From Flectonema sp. DT1601 (taxonomy: Eukaryota; Euglenozoa; Diplonemea; Diplonemida; Diplonemidae), in the NCBI GenBank assembly GCA_964019425.1, contig OZ025807.1, positions 124,001-188,000 of the forward strand: DNA of 64,000 nt, read 5' to 3'. The position numbers and the translations under genes are program-made. The first letter of the stretch is position 1. Each line of letters opens with the position of its first letter. A model generated the notes under the pieces. It ran no database searches. It saw only the letters and a program-made list of their open reading frames with translations, and was not told the DNA's origin. Positions 22,207-34,122 of this stretch are shown here, piece by piece.

Positions 22207-25200
22207 TTATTTCTTTGCAAATTTCGATTTTGTGACTGCAACTTCGTCGTCGTCTTCGGTGCGCGCTGTCCAAGTAGCAGTCTTTTTCATGTAACTCGGG
22301 GTTTTTGAAGATCCTTTTGGTTCTCCGCGAGGGGTTTTAACCTTTTCAGTAGATTTACCTAACTTAGCCATTGCTACTTCTGAACGAAGTGATAATATTT
22401 CTTCGTCTTTGGCTTCACGGGCAGCGCGTTCTCGTTCGGCGCGAGATTTAGCGTCGAGTACTTTACTTTCGAGAGCTTTGTTTTTATTTTGAAGAATATC
22501 TAAATTTTGACGAGTAAGATGGAGATCGTCTTTAAGTTTTTGCTGACCACCTTCCATCATTTCTTTTGTGAATTTACGTTGGGCGTTTAGTTCGTTTTGA
22601 ACTTCGACTCTTTTTTTTTCTGATAACTCGAGTTGAACAGACAGTTGAAGCTCTTTTTCAACACCAACACATCCAACTTTCCAAACTTGAAGTTGGCTGT
22701 TTACTTTTGATAATTCCTCTCGTAATTGTTTTTCAGATCTCTGACTTTCATCATACAGCTTTTGAACTTCCTCAAGCTGTCGTTTGGCAGAGTTTGCCTT
22801 GTCTAACGATAATTTTATCTGACTTTGTAAGTGAGTCTTTTGACCTGAAAGTTCACAGTTGCGACGTTGATCAGTTTGGTTTCTGCTTATTAAAGCATTC
22901 AATTCTGTTTCTAGATTTTCAAGTTTAATTTGAAGCTGAATCTTATCGCTGGTGTTATCTTTCTTTTGAAGTTTGTTCGCAAGACTTGAATTCTCTTTAT
23001 TCAGATCTTTGATCCGTTCTTGTAGAACCTCAACTGATTTTATGTGTTCGGTTCTTCTTGATTCCTGAATAGTAATTTCTCTTTCCTTATCTTCTAGCGA
23101 TTCGCGGTATTTGCTCAGTCGAATTTCTCTCTCGCAAAGCTGCTGTTTGAGTTCGGTGTACTGTTGAGACAGACGTTGTAAATTATCGTCAGCTTGGGTT
23201 CTCTGATCTTCAGCTTGTAGGATCCCCTCTTTCAATGATGATATGATTAGTGTTTGATCAGAGTCACCTGATCTGGTGTTGTGGAGTATTTCTTTGTTTT
23301 GAATTTCAGCTTTCAACAATCGAGATTTGAATCCCTCATTCTCAGTTTTAGTTCTGTTCTTCTCCTGAGTGATCGTTTTCATAATTGTTTGGAGTTCTTT
23401 GTTTTCGGTTTCCGAAGTGTTTAATTTTTGTTGGACGAGTTGGAGTTTTTGAATTGCTTTGTCTTTCGCTACTAAATTAATTTGATGCATCGACTCAACA
23501 GTTGCATTTCTATATTTCAGTTCTAGAATACTTGATTCAAGAACTTCATTTATGTTATTAAATTCAATTTCCTTTTTGTTATATTCTCGTTCGATCATAT
23601 CCTGTCGGTGTCTCATAACTTCGTTGGCATTAGCTACTGATGTCTGATGGTCTTTTAAAGTCTTTTCTTTTAGCGACAGTTGTTGTGTGAGCGTTGCGAC
23701 TGCTTGACGAAGTTTTTTATCGTCTTTCTCAGTGCTATCCATTGAAAGTGACTGAACCATCAACTCTGATGTTGCAGCGCCTGCTTCAATCCATCTATTT
23801 TGAGTTGAATCCCACTCCACGACTCTAACTCCAACTCGAGAGCATCTAACCAATCTACGTGTTTCCTTTCCTTTTAATCCTTGTTTGTTTAATTCTGTTA
23901 GTGTTGGCAGTTTTTGAATTTCAGAATTCGTCATTGTAGATGTGATTCTATTTGAAACACTTCTTTGAAGATCAGTCATGTTAATTAAGTGTCTGGCAGC
24001 TAGTTCAGCTTCAAAAGGATCACTGCAAGCAGTCCATTCATTATCACGGTAGGTGTATAAGACAGGATTATTTGATTTATCCCGTAATATAACTGTTTGA
24101 CCATCAAATCCAGGTTCTTGTAAAACAGAAGCAGAATCTAAGTATGATAAGGGACAGTCACCGTCTGCTAACACTCGTTGAAGTACTTGAGAAACTTGTT
24201 GGTGTCTTGAAAGCTCTCTTTGAACACGACTTATTAAAGCATTGTATTCCGTCATTTCATTTATATTTTCTGGGTCGACGACGATGAATTCATAGTTACC
24301 AACAGCCAGTTGAGTTCCGCAGGTAATTTTTGTACTTCCGTTGACTTTTTCACCATCAACAACAACTTCTTTAGAATCACTTCCAAGAACTACTTTTATA
24401 TCTTCACCAACTCGTACTATTTTAGCGTGTTCAGATCCAACTCCCCTACTTCGCTGAAGTTGAATTTGATTATCACACGAAACAGTTGCCGGATCACTAG
24501 TTATGATCATTTCTTTTTCAGTCAACCAGTGTACAACTGCTTCTCTTAAAGCAGGAAGAGGTTTCACCTGTAGAAGATAAGGTTGCGGTCTGTCTATAAT
24601 CAATTGACTAGCATGGCTGGTTGGAGAGTTCAAGTTGGCGGTTTTTAACTCTTCTCTAAGGATGGCAATCTCTGATTTAAGATTAAAAATAATTGCCTTC
24701 TTAGAGTCTCGGTTAACTGTTGCTTGATTTTGAATCTTCTTTGCGCGGTCTGCGTACTTTAACGTCGATACCGATTCTTCATAGTTCAAAGCACATGGTG
24801 AAAGTGTTGCTAACATAATAGTTTTGCTGTTGCCTCCCAGAGCTTCTCGTAGTAGCCAGGTTAGGGTTGAGTCGCGGTATTGGACGAAACGTTTTGTCTT
24901 TTTACTACCTTCAGTTTGAAGAGCAAGAACTTCGATAACATTTCCCAACGTCAAGAGAGACTTGTTAATATTCGCTCCTTCTTTTAAGCGCTCTCCCTCA
25001 GTACCAGCTGCCGTTGCGCGTTCACTTCCTGCTAAGTCGACGAGTTCTATCGTTGAAACAGTTTCGTCAATGTCACTATCTTGAAAGGTGCTGCAAGTTA
25101 AAACAATTTCACAAACAGCGTGACTTCTACTGCTGTGTTGGTTTATGTTTGTGCTCGCTGTATGGCGGACATCACTTCCTCGTTGGAGCTGCTTGGCGAT

Positions 25201-25776
25201 ATCTTTGAAGCTTTTTACCTCAAACTTGTTTAGTCCTTCGACATAAGGACCTCTCTTTGGATGTTCTCGTACTCTAAAACTACTTTCTCCATCGCCTAAA
25301 AGGTCGTAAACTCTTTCACAATAAATCTCATAGTAGCTCATCTCTACTCTGTGTGATAGATGTTGGTCTGAACTCTCACGTTCAGTGATTGTAGCAAAGA
25401 GTTTTTCTGATATGCGTGGTACCAGACCAGAGTTTCCTTCACCACCCAACATTGTATACGTCTTTCCTGATCCAGTTTGTCCGTAGGCAAACACACAACT
25501 GTTATATCCTTGAAATGCTTGGCTAAGTGTAACAATACCAATATCATTAAAGATCTGTGATTGGGTACCTTCGATTCCATACACGTGATCGAAATTAAAC
25601 GTTCTCGGCTTCCTCGCCTTGTCTGTTGGATCACTCACAACAACTGAACTTTTAGCAGCATTCACACAGCTGTCGACACCTTCTTCCCTTCCATCAATTG
25701 TCGGTCTAACTCGTACGCAGACCATCACATTAGACTTGCTGTTAGGACTCGTGATCTTTTTAACTTTAGTAGTCAT
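22207..25776 (-). CDS. Kinesin-3-like motor with FHA domain and long coiled coil
   Basis: An N-terminal motor kinesin of 1189 residues with no intron. Motor landmarks: VCVRVRPTIDGRE at about 19, P-loop GQTGSGKT at 99-106, switch I NINQHSSRSHA, switch II ELVDLAGSERA, then NKSLLTLGNVI, RDSTLTWLLREALGGNS and the neck NYEESVSTLKYADRAK near 345. An FHA-type segment follows at about 425-505 (IQLQRSRGVGSEHAKIVRV, VVVDGEKVNGSTKI), the arrangement that defines kinesin-3. Most of 680-1130 is coiled coil, so the protein probably dimerises and walks towards microtubule plus ends. The tail is basic (KTPRGEPKGSSKTPSYMKK). No PH domain of the KIF1A type is visible. Cargo unknown; organelle or flagellar transport is plausible. 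Confidence 0.95.
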   Translation of the reverse strand: MTTKVKKITSPNSKSNVMVCVRVRPTIDGREEGVDSCVNAAKSSVVVSDPTDKARKPRTFNFDHVYGIEGTQSQIFNDIGIVTLSQAFQGYNSCVFAYGQTGSGKTYTMLGGEGNSGLVPRISEKLFATITERESSDQHLSHRVEMSYYEIYCERVYDLLGDGESSFRVREHPKRGPYVEGLNKFEVKSFKDIAKQLQRGSDVRHTASTNINQHSSRSHAVCEIVLTCSTFQDSDIDETVSTIELVDLAGSERATAAGTEGERLKEGANINKSLLTLGNVIEVLALQTEGSKKTKRFVQYRDSTLTWLLREALGGNSKTIMLATLSPCALNYEESVSTLKYADRAKKIQNQATVNRDSKKAIIFNLKSEIAILREELKTANLNSPTSHASQLIIDRPQPYLLQVKPLPALREAVVHWLTEKEMIITSDPATVSCDNQIQLQRSRGVGSEHAKIVRVGEDIKVVLGSDSKEVVVDGEKVNGSTKITCGTQLAVGNYEFIVVDPENINEMTEYNALISRVQRELSRHQQVSQVLQRVLADGDCPLSYLDSASVLQEPGFDGQTVILRDKSNNPVLYTYRDNEWTACSDPFEAELAARHLINMTDLQRSVSNRITSTMTNSEIQKLPTLTELNKQGLKGKETRRLVRCSRVGVRVVEWDSTQNRWIEAGAATSELMVQSLSMDSTEKDDKKLRQAVATLTQQLSLKEKTLKDHQTSVANANEVMRHRQDMIEREYNKKEIEFNNINEVLESSILELKYRNATVESMHQINLVAKDKAIQKLQLVQQKLNTSETENKELQTIMKTITQEKNRTKTENEGFKSRLLKAEIQNKEILHNTRSGDSDQTLIISSLKEGILQAEDQRTQADDNLQRLSQQYTELKQQLCEREIRLSKYRESLEDKEREITIQESRRTEHIKSVEVLQERIKDLNKENSSLANKLQKKDNTSDKIQLQIKLENLETELNALISRNQTDQRRNCELSGQKTHLQSQIKLSLDKANSAKRQLEEVQKLYDESQRSEKQLREELSKVNSQLQVWKVGCVGVEKELQLSVQLELSEKKRVEVQNELNAQRKFTKEMMEGGQQKLKDDLHLTRQNLDILQNKNKALESKVLDAKSRAERERAAREAKDEEILSLRSEVAMAKLGKSTEKVKTPRGEPKGSSKTPSYMKKTATWTARTEDDDEVAVTKSKFAKK

Positions 25777-28025
25777 GCTGTTGTTGTTTTATAATCTGAA
25801 GTGTCGAAACGGAAGATTTAGTCTCACGGCTGGGGGGACAAAGAACATATTTTGAGATTGCTGTCCTGTTCACTTCCAACTCATTCATTCCAAACACATT
25901 TACATCATTTATTGTATCCTTTTGATGAAATAATACTTAACAAAAAACAGTCTACACGCTCACTGGTAGTAAACTAACCGAAAATAGTTAAAACTCGCTA
26001 GCATCACATTTCTTCTTTTTCTTTTTCTTGTTGGTGTTGACGTATTTTAACTAATAAACATCAATAAGCAACGAGAGGCAACAGACTTAAGAAGAAACTA
26101 GGAACCAACATATAGCTGATCTTCCAACTCTTGTCAGCCTGAAGCTTTTCTGCATATAAGGAAAAGTAGAAAGGAAATCACATAAACAAAACTAACGTAA
26201 TGACTTAAAATAACCGCATGTTTCCTCTTTGGTTTGGAAAGCAGATGAATTGCTCAAAAAATAACAACACAAAAAAAAATTAAAGTTGTTTTTTTTTCCT
26301 CTTTTTTTTCCCCCTTTTAGTGACGTACGTTGAGTGAATAATAATTATTTACAGACACCAAGACGCACATTAATTGAGCTTCAACCAAAAGTAATATTTT
26401 ATTCTACTCGTCAATGGTTTCGTATAACTAGTTATTATTCGATTCCATTTTGATGCTGTAAACCTTCTACAAGGCCAGTATGAATTGGTCTGTTTCTTGC
26501 AAAAGGCAATCATATGTTATCACTCGCAATTGTGACTTAGACGCGCGAACCAATAAAGGAAAAGAGCGGAAGGGGAAAAAAAAAAAAAAAAAAAAAATTA
26601 TAATAATAATTGAAACTTCAAAACATTGAACAGGGACAAAAAAAAAAAAAAAAAAAAAAAAAAACGTGAAAATAATTTTTCCTCTACTTATCATGTCTAC
26701 CCTAAAAGAAACCGAGATTTTCGGATTCTTTAATCGAAGTTTGTTGAGCCGCTACTGTTAGCGAACTCAGGGAAACCCAAAAGTGCATCTCTCGTTTCCA
26801 GTGGCGTAAACTTCTTTTCAAAAAAAGAAATCCCTTTTATTGCAAGAATAAATCGGAATGGGAACACTCTCTTTATGACACATAAAAAAATCAAACAACA
26901 GGAGCTAGGAACTAGGGAGGAGAGGAAATGCCAATGGAAAAAAAAAAAAAAAAAAAAAAAAACAATAACTAACTGCAAATAAACATAAATTTCACTCGTT
27001 TTCAGAGAAAAAAACTGTGGTTGTGTTTTCAGTGATTCTTATGATCAACTTAAACTGATTATCAAAACTATCTCTTGGAGAAGATGATTAATAATAACAG
27101 TAAGTTGATCGCTTTACTTGTTTCAACTAATTAGACAGTTGAAAGGTTCTTTTATCTTCCTCTTTGCGATCTGTAAAGTGGAATTGTTTTTGAAAAACAA
27201 CGTACAACACACGCATGAAGCCTTCATAACGAAGACACAGCACAGGGTGAATGACTGATTACCCCCTTTTTTTTTGTTTTGTTTCTTAATTCATTTCCCG
27301 GTGTAATATAAATTCGCGAAAAAGAAAAAACAAATTTTCACGAAAAAACACAAAAAACAAACGATGATTAATTTAATCACTAAAAAAAGAAAAGAAAAGA
27401 GCAATGCACGTTTTTTTTTTTTTTTTTTTTCTTTTCTTACGAATTGAACAACCTAACAAACGGCTTCTTTCAAAGGTAAGAGTGATTAGAGTTTGGTTTG
27501 TTTGTTATTTTTTTTTTTTTTTTTTTTTTTTTTTGTAAGTAATTGATAATTGATTAAAAGAAACGTGCTCGATACAGCACAGATAGGACTCAAATCTCAT
27601 TCTCTAGTGAATTTTAATAGTTCGTCGTTGAAAGCTCACTTTGTATCATAAATCCGTGTTAGGATTTAATGCTAGTGAATAAAATAAAATATTGAGAAAA
27701 AAAAAGAAAAGGAGAGTGTCCAGCTTACATAGAAACCGACATTTTTTTACTCTCCTCCTCGTTATTCTTTTTTTTGATTTTATTTTTCAGGTTCCGCATT
27801 AGTTCACACAATTAAAAAAAAAAAGGATTAATTGAATAAATTGGTTGCTGAATTGGAGGCAAGCAACAGCAAATATAATCGATCTCTCTTTATCACAGAT
27901 ACATTTAAAAAAAAAAAAAAAAAAAAAAGCTTTGTAGACGGTAGGCAGCTATTAAGGTTATGAGCTCATAACGACTAACACTAACGTTTAAGATCACAAA
28001 AAAAAAAAAAAAAAATTATAATAAT
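25777..28025. other. Gene-poor stretch, homopolymer-rich
   Basis: About 2.2 kb with A/T runs near 26580, 26640, 26940, 27415, 27510, 27910 and 28000. No protein, tRNA or rRNA recognised between the kinesin gene and the second inverted-repeat element. Confidence 0.5.
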
Positions 28026-28653
28026 CATAGATGGAAGTGACCTCCAAATATGGAGGGTGCCTGGTGAAAATCAGCCACCAAAATTTGTAGGGCCAAAATA
28101 GGGCGCTGGAGGGCGCTTTTTTTAATTAAATTTAATATAATCCCGAGATCATTTTGACACACCCCTGCCCTCAGCGAGGGTCGAATCGCATCTTATTTGA
28201 CTTTTCTCCGGTTCGCCCGATCAAATGCGTCTCTGGGATATCAGTTTACTTGCCACCAGTAAACTTCTTTTTTTTCTCACAAGGTACCGTGAAGACCGGC
28301 CTATTAACAGCTTAGCAGGAACGCACTCTCGAATCCCTCCATATTCGACTCGGTGCATTCTGCGGGCTAATCAGCTCCTTGTAGATCTGGGATGCATCGT
28401 CCACTGAAATGAGTTTCAGCTTCAGGGATTGCAGCAGGCTCCGGAAGCTCTCAAGGAGTGGCCCATTGTCCAAGCTTGTCAAAAAAACTTTTGTTGGCTT
28501 CTGCGTCAAAATACTTGTGCGTCAGTGTAAGTCCCCGTCAATTTAGCTGTCTTATGGTAATAAAAAAGGAAAAAAAAAAAGCGCCCTCCAAAATAATATT
28601 TATATTAAAAGCGCCCTACACGCCCTCCAAATTGTAGGGCACTTCCATCTATG
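28026..28653. mobile_element. Non-autonomous inverted-repeat element (MITE-like), copy 2
   Basis: A 628-base sister of the element at 18041, same orientation, with about ten visible differences (roughly 98% identity), four of them within the first 60 bases. Termini CATAGATGGAAGTG/CACTTCCATCTATG and the AGGGCG-type subterminal repeats are kept. AAT flanks both ends, which could be a 3-base target duplication, but the flanks are AAT repeats anyway. High identity means both copies moved recently or were homogenised. Confidence 0.88.
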
Positions 28654-30950
28654 AATAATAATAATAATAATAATAACATAGACAAAGACAAATACACACA
28701 ACAAAGGAAAACAGCATTAACCTTTGATTTTTTTTTTTTTTTTTGTTTCTCTCAATTCACACACAGCTTCGATCGAAATGTAAAAGGGTACCTGAAGAAA
28801 TACTTAAAAAAAAAAAAAAAAAATAGTAGTAGTTTTTTGTGTGAGCAAGAGAACTCTTTACAATATGATAATAAATAACAAAACAAACAAGAACAAAAAA
28901 AATACAGCCAAGATGATTTTTTTAATTCACTACCTCCCCGTTCAGTGGAGATAGAGTCTTAAAGCGTCTAAGCGGCACATGTAACGATTTTTCATTTCCT
29001 TTTTTTTTTTTTCTTCTGAAATCAAAGTTTCAAAAAAAAAAAAAAAAAAAAAGTAATACTTTTTATAAAGTACGAATTACAAAAAAACAACGTAATGTAT
29101 GCGGGCTATGGCTATACAAAAAGTATTATGGATACATAAAAAGAGAATGAGAAGGACAAAAAAAAAGAAGGCAATTTCCCATAAACTCATTTCCCCGAAC
29201 AAGCTAATCGAAATCAGCAACTAAGTACAACTAAACATGACAAAAATAATAAACAAAAAGAACCTAGAAAAAGGTTAGCTGGGTGATTCTGATCACACGG
29301 CAGACAGAACTTCTGTTGGTTATTTTTTTTTTTCAACGGGTTTACCCCACAGTCAAGTCCCTCCCCAAACATCTACCCAGCTATAATATTCAAAAAAGGC
29401 ACTATGGCGGTTCTACACCACATCCTTACCATTGAAGTGTGTCACTGCACTCTACCAAACGGGTTGGTTATGCAAAACAGATATGAATGAGAGATTTTTT
29501 ACTCAACAAAAAAAAAAAATCAATAAAATCAAGTGTCCGTTGATGTTACTGCACAGCTTGTAGGCAGGCTGCGGACATGTTATTTAAAACAGGCGAATAA
29601 ACAGAAACAGACCCAATAAGTCCTCTGCTAGAAAATATAAACCAGCATCCGTGCTGCTTTTTATCCAGTGAGTTCAGAGGGTGCTAAAAAACTACGTTTT
29701 ATGGTACTCATCTCCTGTTCCGATTCGAGATATCGCTGTACAACAACAAAAAAAAAAAAAAAAAAAACTTTTTCACTGTATAAGGTTAAAATAATTTTTT
29801 CAGGTTCGAGGAGTGTTTTACAATGAGGTTTCTTACAGTTAAACGAAGTCTAACTTCGCTTTTCCGTATTGCAGTTCTATTGTGGTAGTTGAATGGCTGC
29901 AACTTTCAACTGAATAGGCTGCAGCCTCCAACTACTAACAATCCAAGAAGAATATTTATAAAATAAAAAAATATAAAAAAAATAAAAAAAACGAAAGTTT
30001 TTTCTCTTCTTTTTCCCAAATAGTTCTTTGTTTGTTAATCGGTATGAACAATTTTTAAATTGTCAAAAAAAAAAAAAAAAAAAAAAGAGAAAAACAACGC
30101 GCAAGTAATTCTTATTGCTAAATTCTGTAATATTATTTTCAAAAGTATATTATATATGTAACCAGGGGAAGCTTTCGATAAATTCAAAACGGCACGCGGA
30201 TCTGCAATTTATCGAATCGACAACATACACACAAAGACAAGAAATCATAACATAAGATCACATCATAGAAAGAAGGGATAAGAAAGAAGCCTTTTTTCTA
30301 CTCTCGACTCGTGAGTCAAGAGATATAAAAAGAAGTAAGACCTCGACCAACTTGTTTTTCTGTCGTTGAGGTTCGTATAGCGAGGAAGTAAGAAAGTAAT
30401 TTGTGGTCAAAAAAAAAAAAAAAACACCGGTTTTTTTGGGACTCGGTTGGAGGGAAGGGACGTGAAAACTAACTTTCTTACTGCTGTCCTTGCATTAGAC
30501 TTACAAGAAAGAACGTAATTTAACAGTGTGCAGACACTTTTTTATCACTCTCTCCAACATTAACACTGAATTTTGACTACTTTCAATATCACCTTAGAGA
30601 GTTCTTGACGAAGAGTTTCGAGAAGAAGCAATAGTAATCTACTTATTTTATATATTCAAATAATAGTTCGATTAATTTCATTAGTTATAACCAAAAGGAT
30701 TAGCGACAGAGGATACAAAGACATCATGCACACTAAAAAAAAAAAAAAAAAAAACGCAGAACAGCAGCTTTATTACACTTCTTTTTCTTTTTTTGCTCTC
30801 CTCTCGTCTTAAAAGTGATTTTTGAAAACCACTTAAGACAGACCAAGCTAATTGAACGAAATATAAAAAAATAAAAAAAGAGAGTGAACCAATAAAACGC
30901 CTACAGCATTAGACACTTATGAGTAACATAACGTCACATTGACTCTCAGG

Positions 30951-30986
<36 letters not shown>

Positions 30987-31355
30987 CTTCAAAAAAATAC
31001 TTCTCACTTAGGATAAAATCCTGACCCGCAAAGAGCCTTTTAAAGACGAAAAAAGAAAAAAATAAGAAGAAGAAAAAAAAACGAAACATAAAAAACAAAG
31101 ATACCCAAAAGGGTGAAGTAACAAAAGAAGCAGTTTACGGGTATACGAAGGGAAAGGGATAGAAGAAAACTAACATAACAGAGCAGTATTGTTCATAATA
31201 ATTATTTGTTTTTTCTTTTTTGTTTTTTTTTTAACTTTATGTTGTAGTAATTTTATTCTCGATCGAGCAAACAACTTTTCAGCTCACTCTCAAGAGGGTT
31301 TTACTGATACGGAGACTGGCAGGTTTCAGGGGTCATAATCGAAATTCGAATTCGA
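28654..31355. other. Gene-poor stretch, homopolymer-rich
   Basis: About 2.7 kb of AT-rich sequence starting with a short AAT repeat, with A/T runs near 28730, 28810, 29035, 29750, 30066, 30410, 30740 and 30965. I see no gene. Complex islands at 29280-29700 and 30160-30700 show no recognisable RNA. Confidence 0.5.
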
Positions 31356-33436
31356 CTAAATTGCCATCTCCTCTTCACTACTCTCATCTTCACTGCTGGG
31401 ACCACTCGGAGCATCCCACCATGGCGCTTCAGCATCTCTTCCTGCTGACTCACCCAAGGGAAGAGAAGGATCTCTGTCGCTGGGTAAGGAACTTACCTGC
31501 TCAGTCCTCCACTCTTCTACCCTCCTGGTGCAGGCATCTAATTGTATCTGAATAAAATTAGCATATGCTTCCCTCTGTCGGCGGTCAATAACTCTACAAA
31601 CCTCCTCCGACAACTCAACATCCTTAGTAACGAGAGTCTGGCGTAGATCTTCAGAGATGCGTGGCGGAACATGAGCACCTCGACTCCTCATAAAAATAAC
31701 TCCAAACATGAATCCTCCAGCAATTAAAACAATTCCAATAACAAGCAGAGGAAGAGGAATGAAAAGTCTTCTTCTTGGGGAAGGAACAGTTCGCATAATT
31801 GGAGCAGGTTGTAATTGCATATCAGACACCTTAAGCTGGGTAAACGATGACGTTGAATTCGTCAAATAGTTGCTAAAAAGATTGGCAATGATACGACTTC
31901 GATCAGACTGTTTTTTTTTTTTTTTAGTTATTATTTTGTGACATTCAATTCTGCATGTCAGTTAATATAAAACAGGCACACACCTCAGAGGGAATATTTT
32001 TAACATCGAAGTCAAGAACTAACTTTTCACCAGATACAGTGCCAGCCGTTATGAGGGGGTCAGCGTCATCGGCCAACCAAATACATCTGTTTGGTTTAAT
32101 TATTTTTGTTGTTTTTTACGGTTTCTGTGATGTGAATATCTCTTCCCATGAATACAGTAAAGACATACCCAGAGTTAAGTCGTTCTTCGTGAGTCGCTGG
32201 ACATCCAGTACCGCTACCACAACTAGAAGCTGGGCAAATGGAATATAACTTAACGTATGAAGTAGTATTTAGCTGCATTGCCTTAACAAGTTGTAACTTC
32301 AAATAATATTGTAAAGACCATGGTCTAGATATGTGAAGAAAGTATTGCAATGATGCATTTAAAGTAGCGCTGACTACTCTGGGTGATCGACAGACGGTGT
32401 ATGATGAAGGGCACGTGCCGTCAGTATATGGGAGTTTGCATACCCGTTCCATCTTTCCATTACGAAATGAGTTTGGACCAACACACAGCATTGACTCATC
32501 AGGACTTGCATCGATATACGAATTACAACCGCACCTGTCACCCGTATCCACTGGGTTTAGTGATGTAGGCCTTCCTGGACATTCTAACCAACCAGGTTGA
32601 CATATTGATGATGGGAGTCCAGTTGTTGGGATCTCTGACATTGGTTCGCAAGCTCGTTGTTTTGAATCTTTCGTCAGCTTTGCGCAATAAAAACTCATCG
32701 AGTCCCACTTCTCACCTGGGTTCTGTAAAGCTTCTTGACACTGGCAGGCAACAGGTGTTGGCTTTGGAGGAGGTGTTGACGGACACAAAAGAAATTTACA
32801 AGTGTCTGGCATCTTCCCAACAAGAGTATGGTGTTGATCAGAACAAAACTTCACTTCCATGTCGCAATTATCCGGCGACGGCAAGCACGTAATGTGAGTT
32901 CCGAAATCCGGAGGCGGAACGTGATCATTGACCGGTCCATTTCCATTCTCACCTGTTTCAATTGGCATCCAGCCTAACTCTTCCCAATCACCATCTGGGT
33001 GAACGTCTGAGTCAATTAACACGTCACAAATGGGACCAACATCGAAGCCCACGTGAAAGCCACGAATTTGGGTGTCCGGAGAGAGGAAGTCGTTGACGAA
33101 AGATTGAGCTTCAACGAGGCAGTTAAGAGGATGGTGGGGACGGATATTTCTGAACCCGGAGTAGGTACGGCCATCCTCATCGAAACAGAAGCCTGGTTGA
33201 GTCTTCCACCACTTGACTGGTGGTCTCGGGCCGTGGTGTGGTGGACCCGAGTGCTTCGGTTCCCAATCACCTTCTTCCCAGTCAGGTCCCCGCCGACCAT
33301 GACCGTGTCGGTCATCAGGACCGCGTCGGTCATCAGGTCCCCACCAGTCTCGCTTTCTCCAATCCGGATCAAAGTGTTGCCCGTTGGTAGACCCAACAAC
33401 TATTAGTAAGGCAAAGAGTACACCAATCACTTTCAT
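31356..33436 (-). CDS. Type I membrane protein with Cys-rich ectodomain
   Basis: Three exons fit in phase: 32169..33436, 31984..32086 and 31356..31907, giving 640 residues. Donors are GG|GTATGT and GAG|GTGTGT, acceptors AAACAG. A clear signal peptide (VIGVLFALLIVVGSTNGQ) is followed by about 50 residues rich in Asp/Arg/His/Trp/Pro (GPDDRRGPDDRHGHGRRGPD), then a Cys-rich region with many short CxC spacings. A membrane-proximal module (VVSATLNASLQYFL to DFDVKNIPSE) looks like the SEA-like juxtamembrane units of protist surface proteins, with an N-glycosylation site. One membrane helix (PLPLLVIGIVLIAGGFMFGVIF) and an acidic cytoplasmic tail ending SEDESSEEEMAI complete it. Probably a surface or endomembrane protein; family not recognised. 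Confidence 0.83.
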
Positions 33437-34122
33437 TATTGTGCAGTGTGATCTCCTATCCTGATGACGAAAAAAACCTATATTGAAAAAACAACAATCC
33501 AACTACAACATTAACATGATACACTCTTATATACGCTGAGAGAAGTGTTCAACTGCAGTACTTGCAGAGAGGTCTAATTCTAGGAGGATATAATAAGAAA
33601 TAAGCAACTCCCGCACAGTGCAAAAGCCTCACCAACAACAATATAGCATCACAAGCTATTTGCAAAAAGTGTATATTTCTTATATAGCCAAAAAAAAACA
33701 AAAATAAAATGAAAACAATTCATCTTTAATCTTTATGTCACAATATACTCGCTCAATATTAATCATTTTAAACACTTCACTTAAGGAAGTGAATAAGCGA
33801 CTCCGCAGTTACTTGGCAACTAGAACGGAAATCAAGTCAGCGAATTATTTTTTTCCGTAAGGCAAGGCAAGCTGAAGTCATAAAAGCAATTTCTTTAAGT
33901 GGCAATGGCAGAGGTTTACTACAACCTCATTCTCGTTAACTTGTGCAAATAGAAAGAAGAAAAAGAAGAAAAAAAGAATAAAAAAGAGAAATAATGAAGC
34001 TGCAAGAACACAATATAATTTTTCATCATTAAATATGTAAAAGATTACAAATGCAATGCTGCAGTTTATATCAACGAAATTAACTTAACAATTACTATTC
34101 ACACGAAGGGTCAACTATATTA
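33437..34122. other. Spacer between the membrane protein and NAA10 genes
   Basis: It includes the acceptor region of the membrane-protein gene and about 500 bases of AT-rich spacer at the 3' side of NAA10 copy A. No gene seen. Confidence 0.45.
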
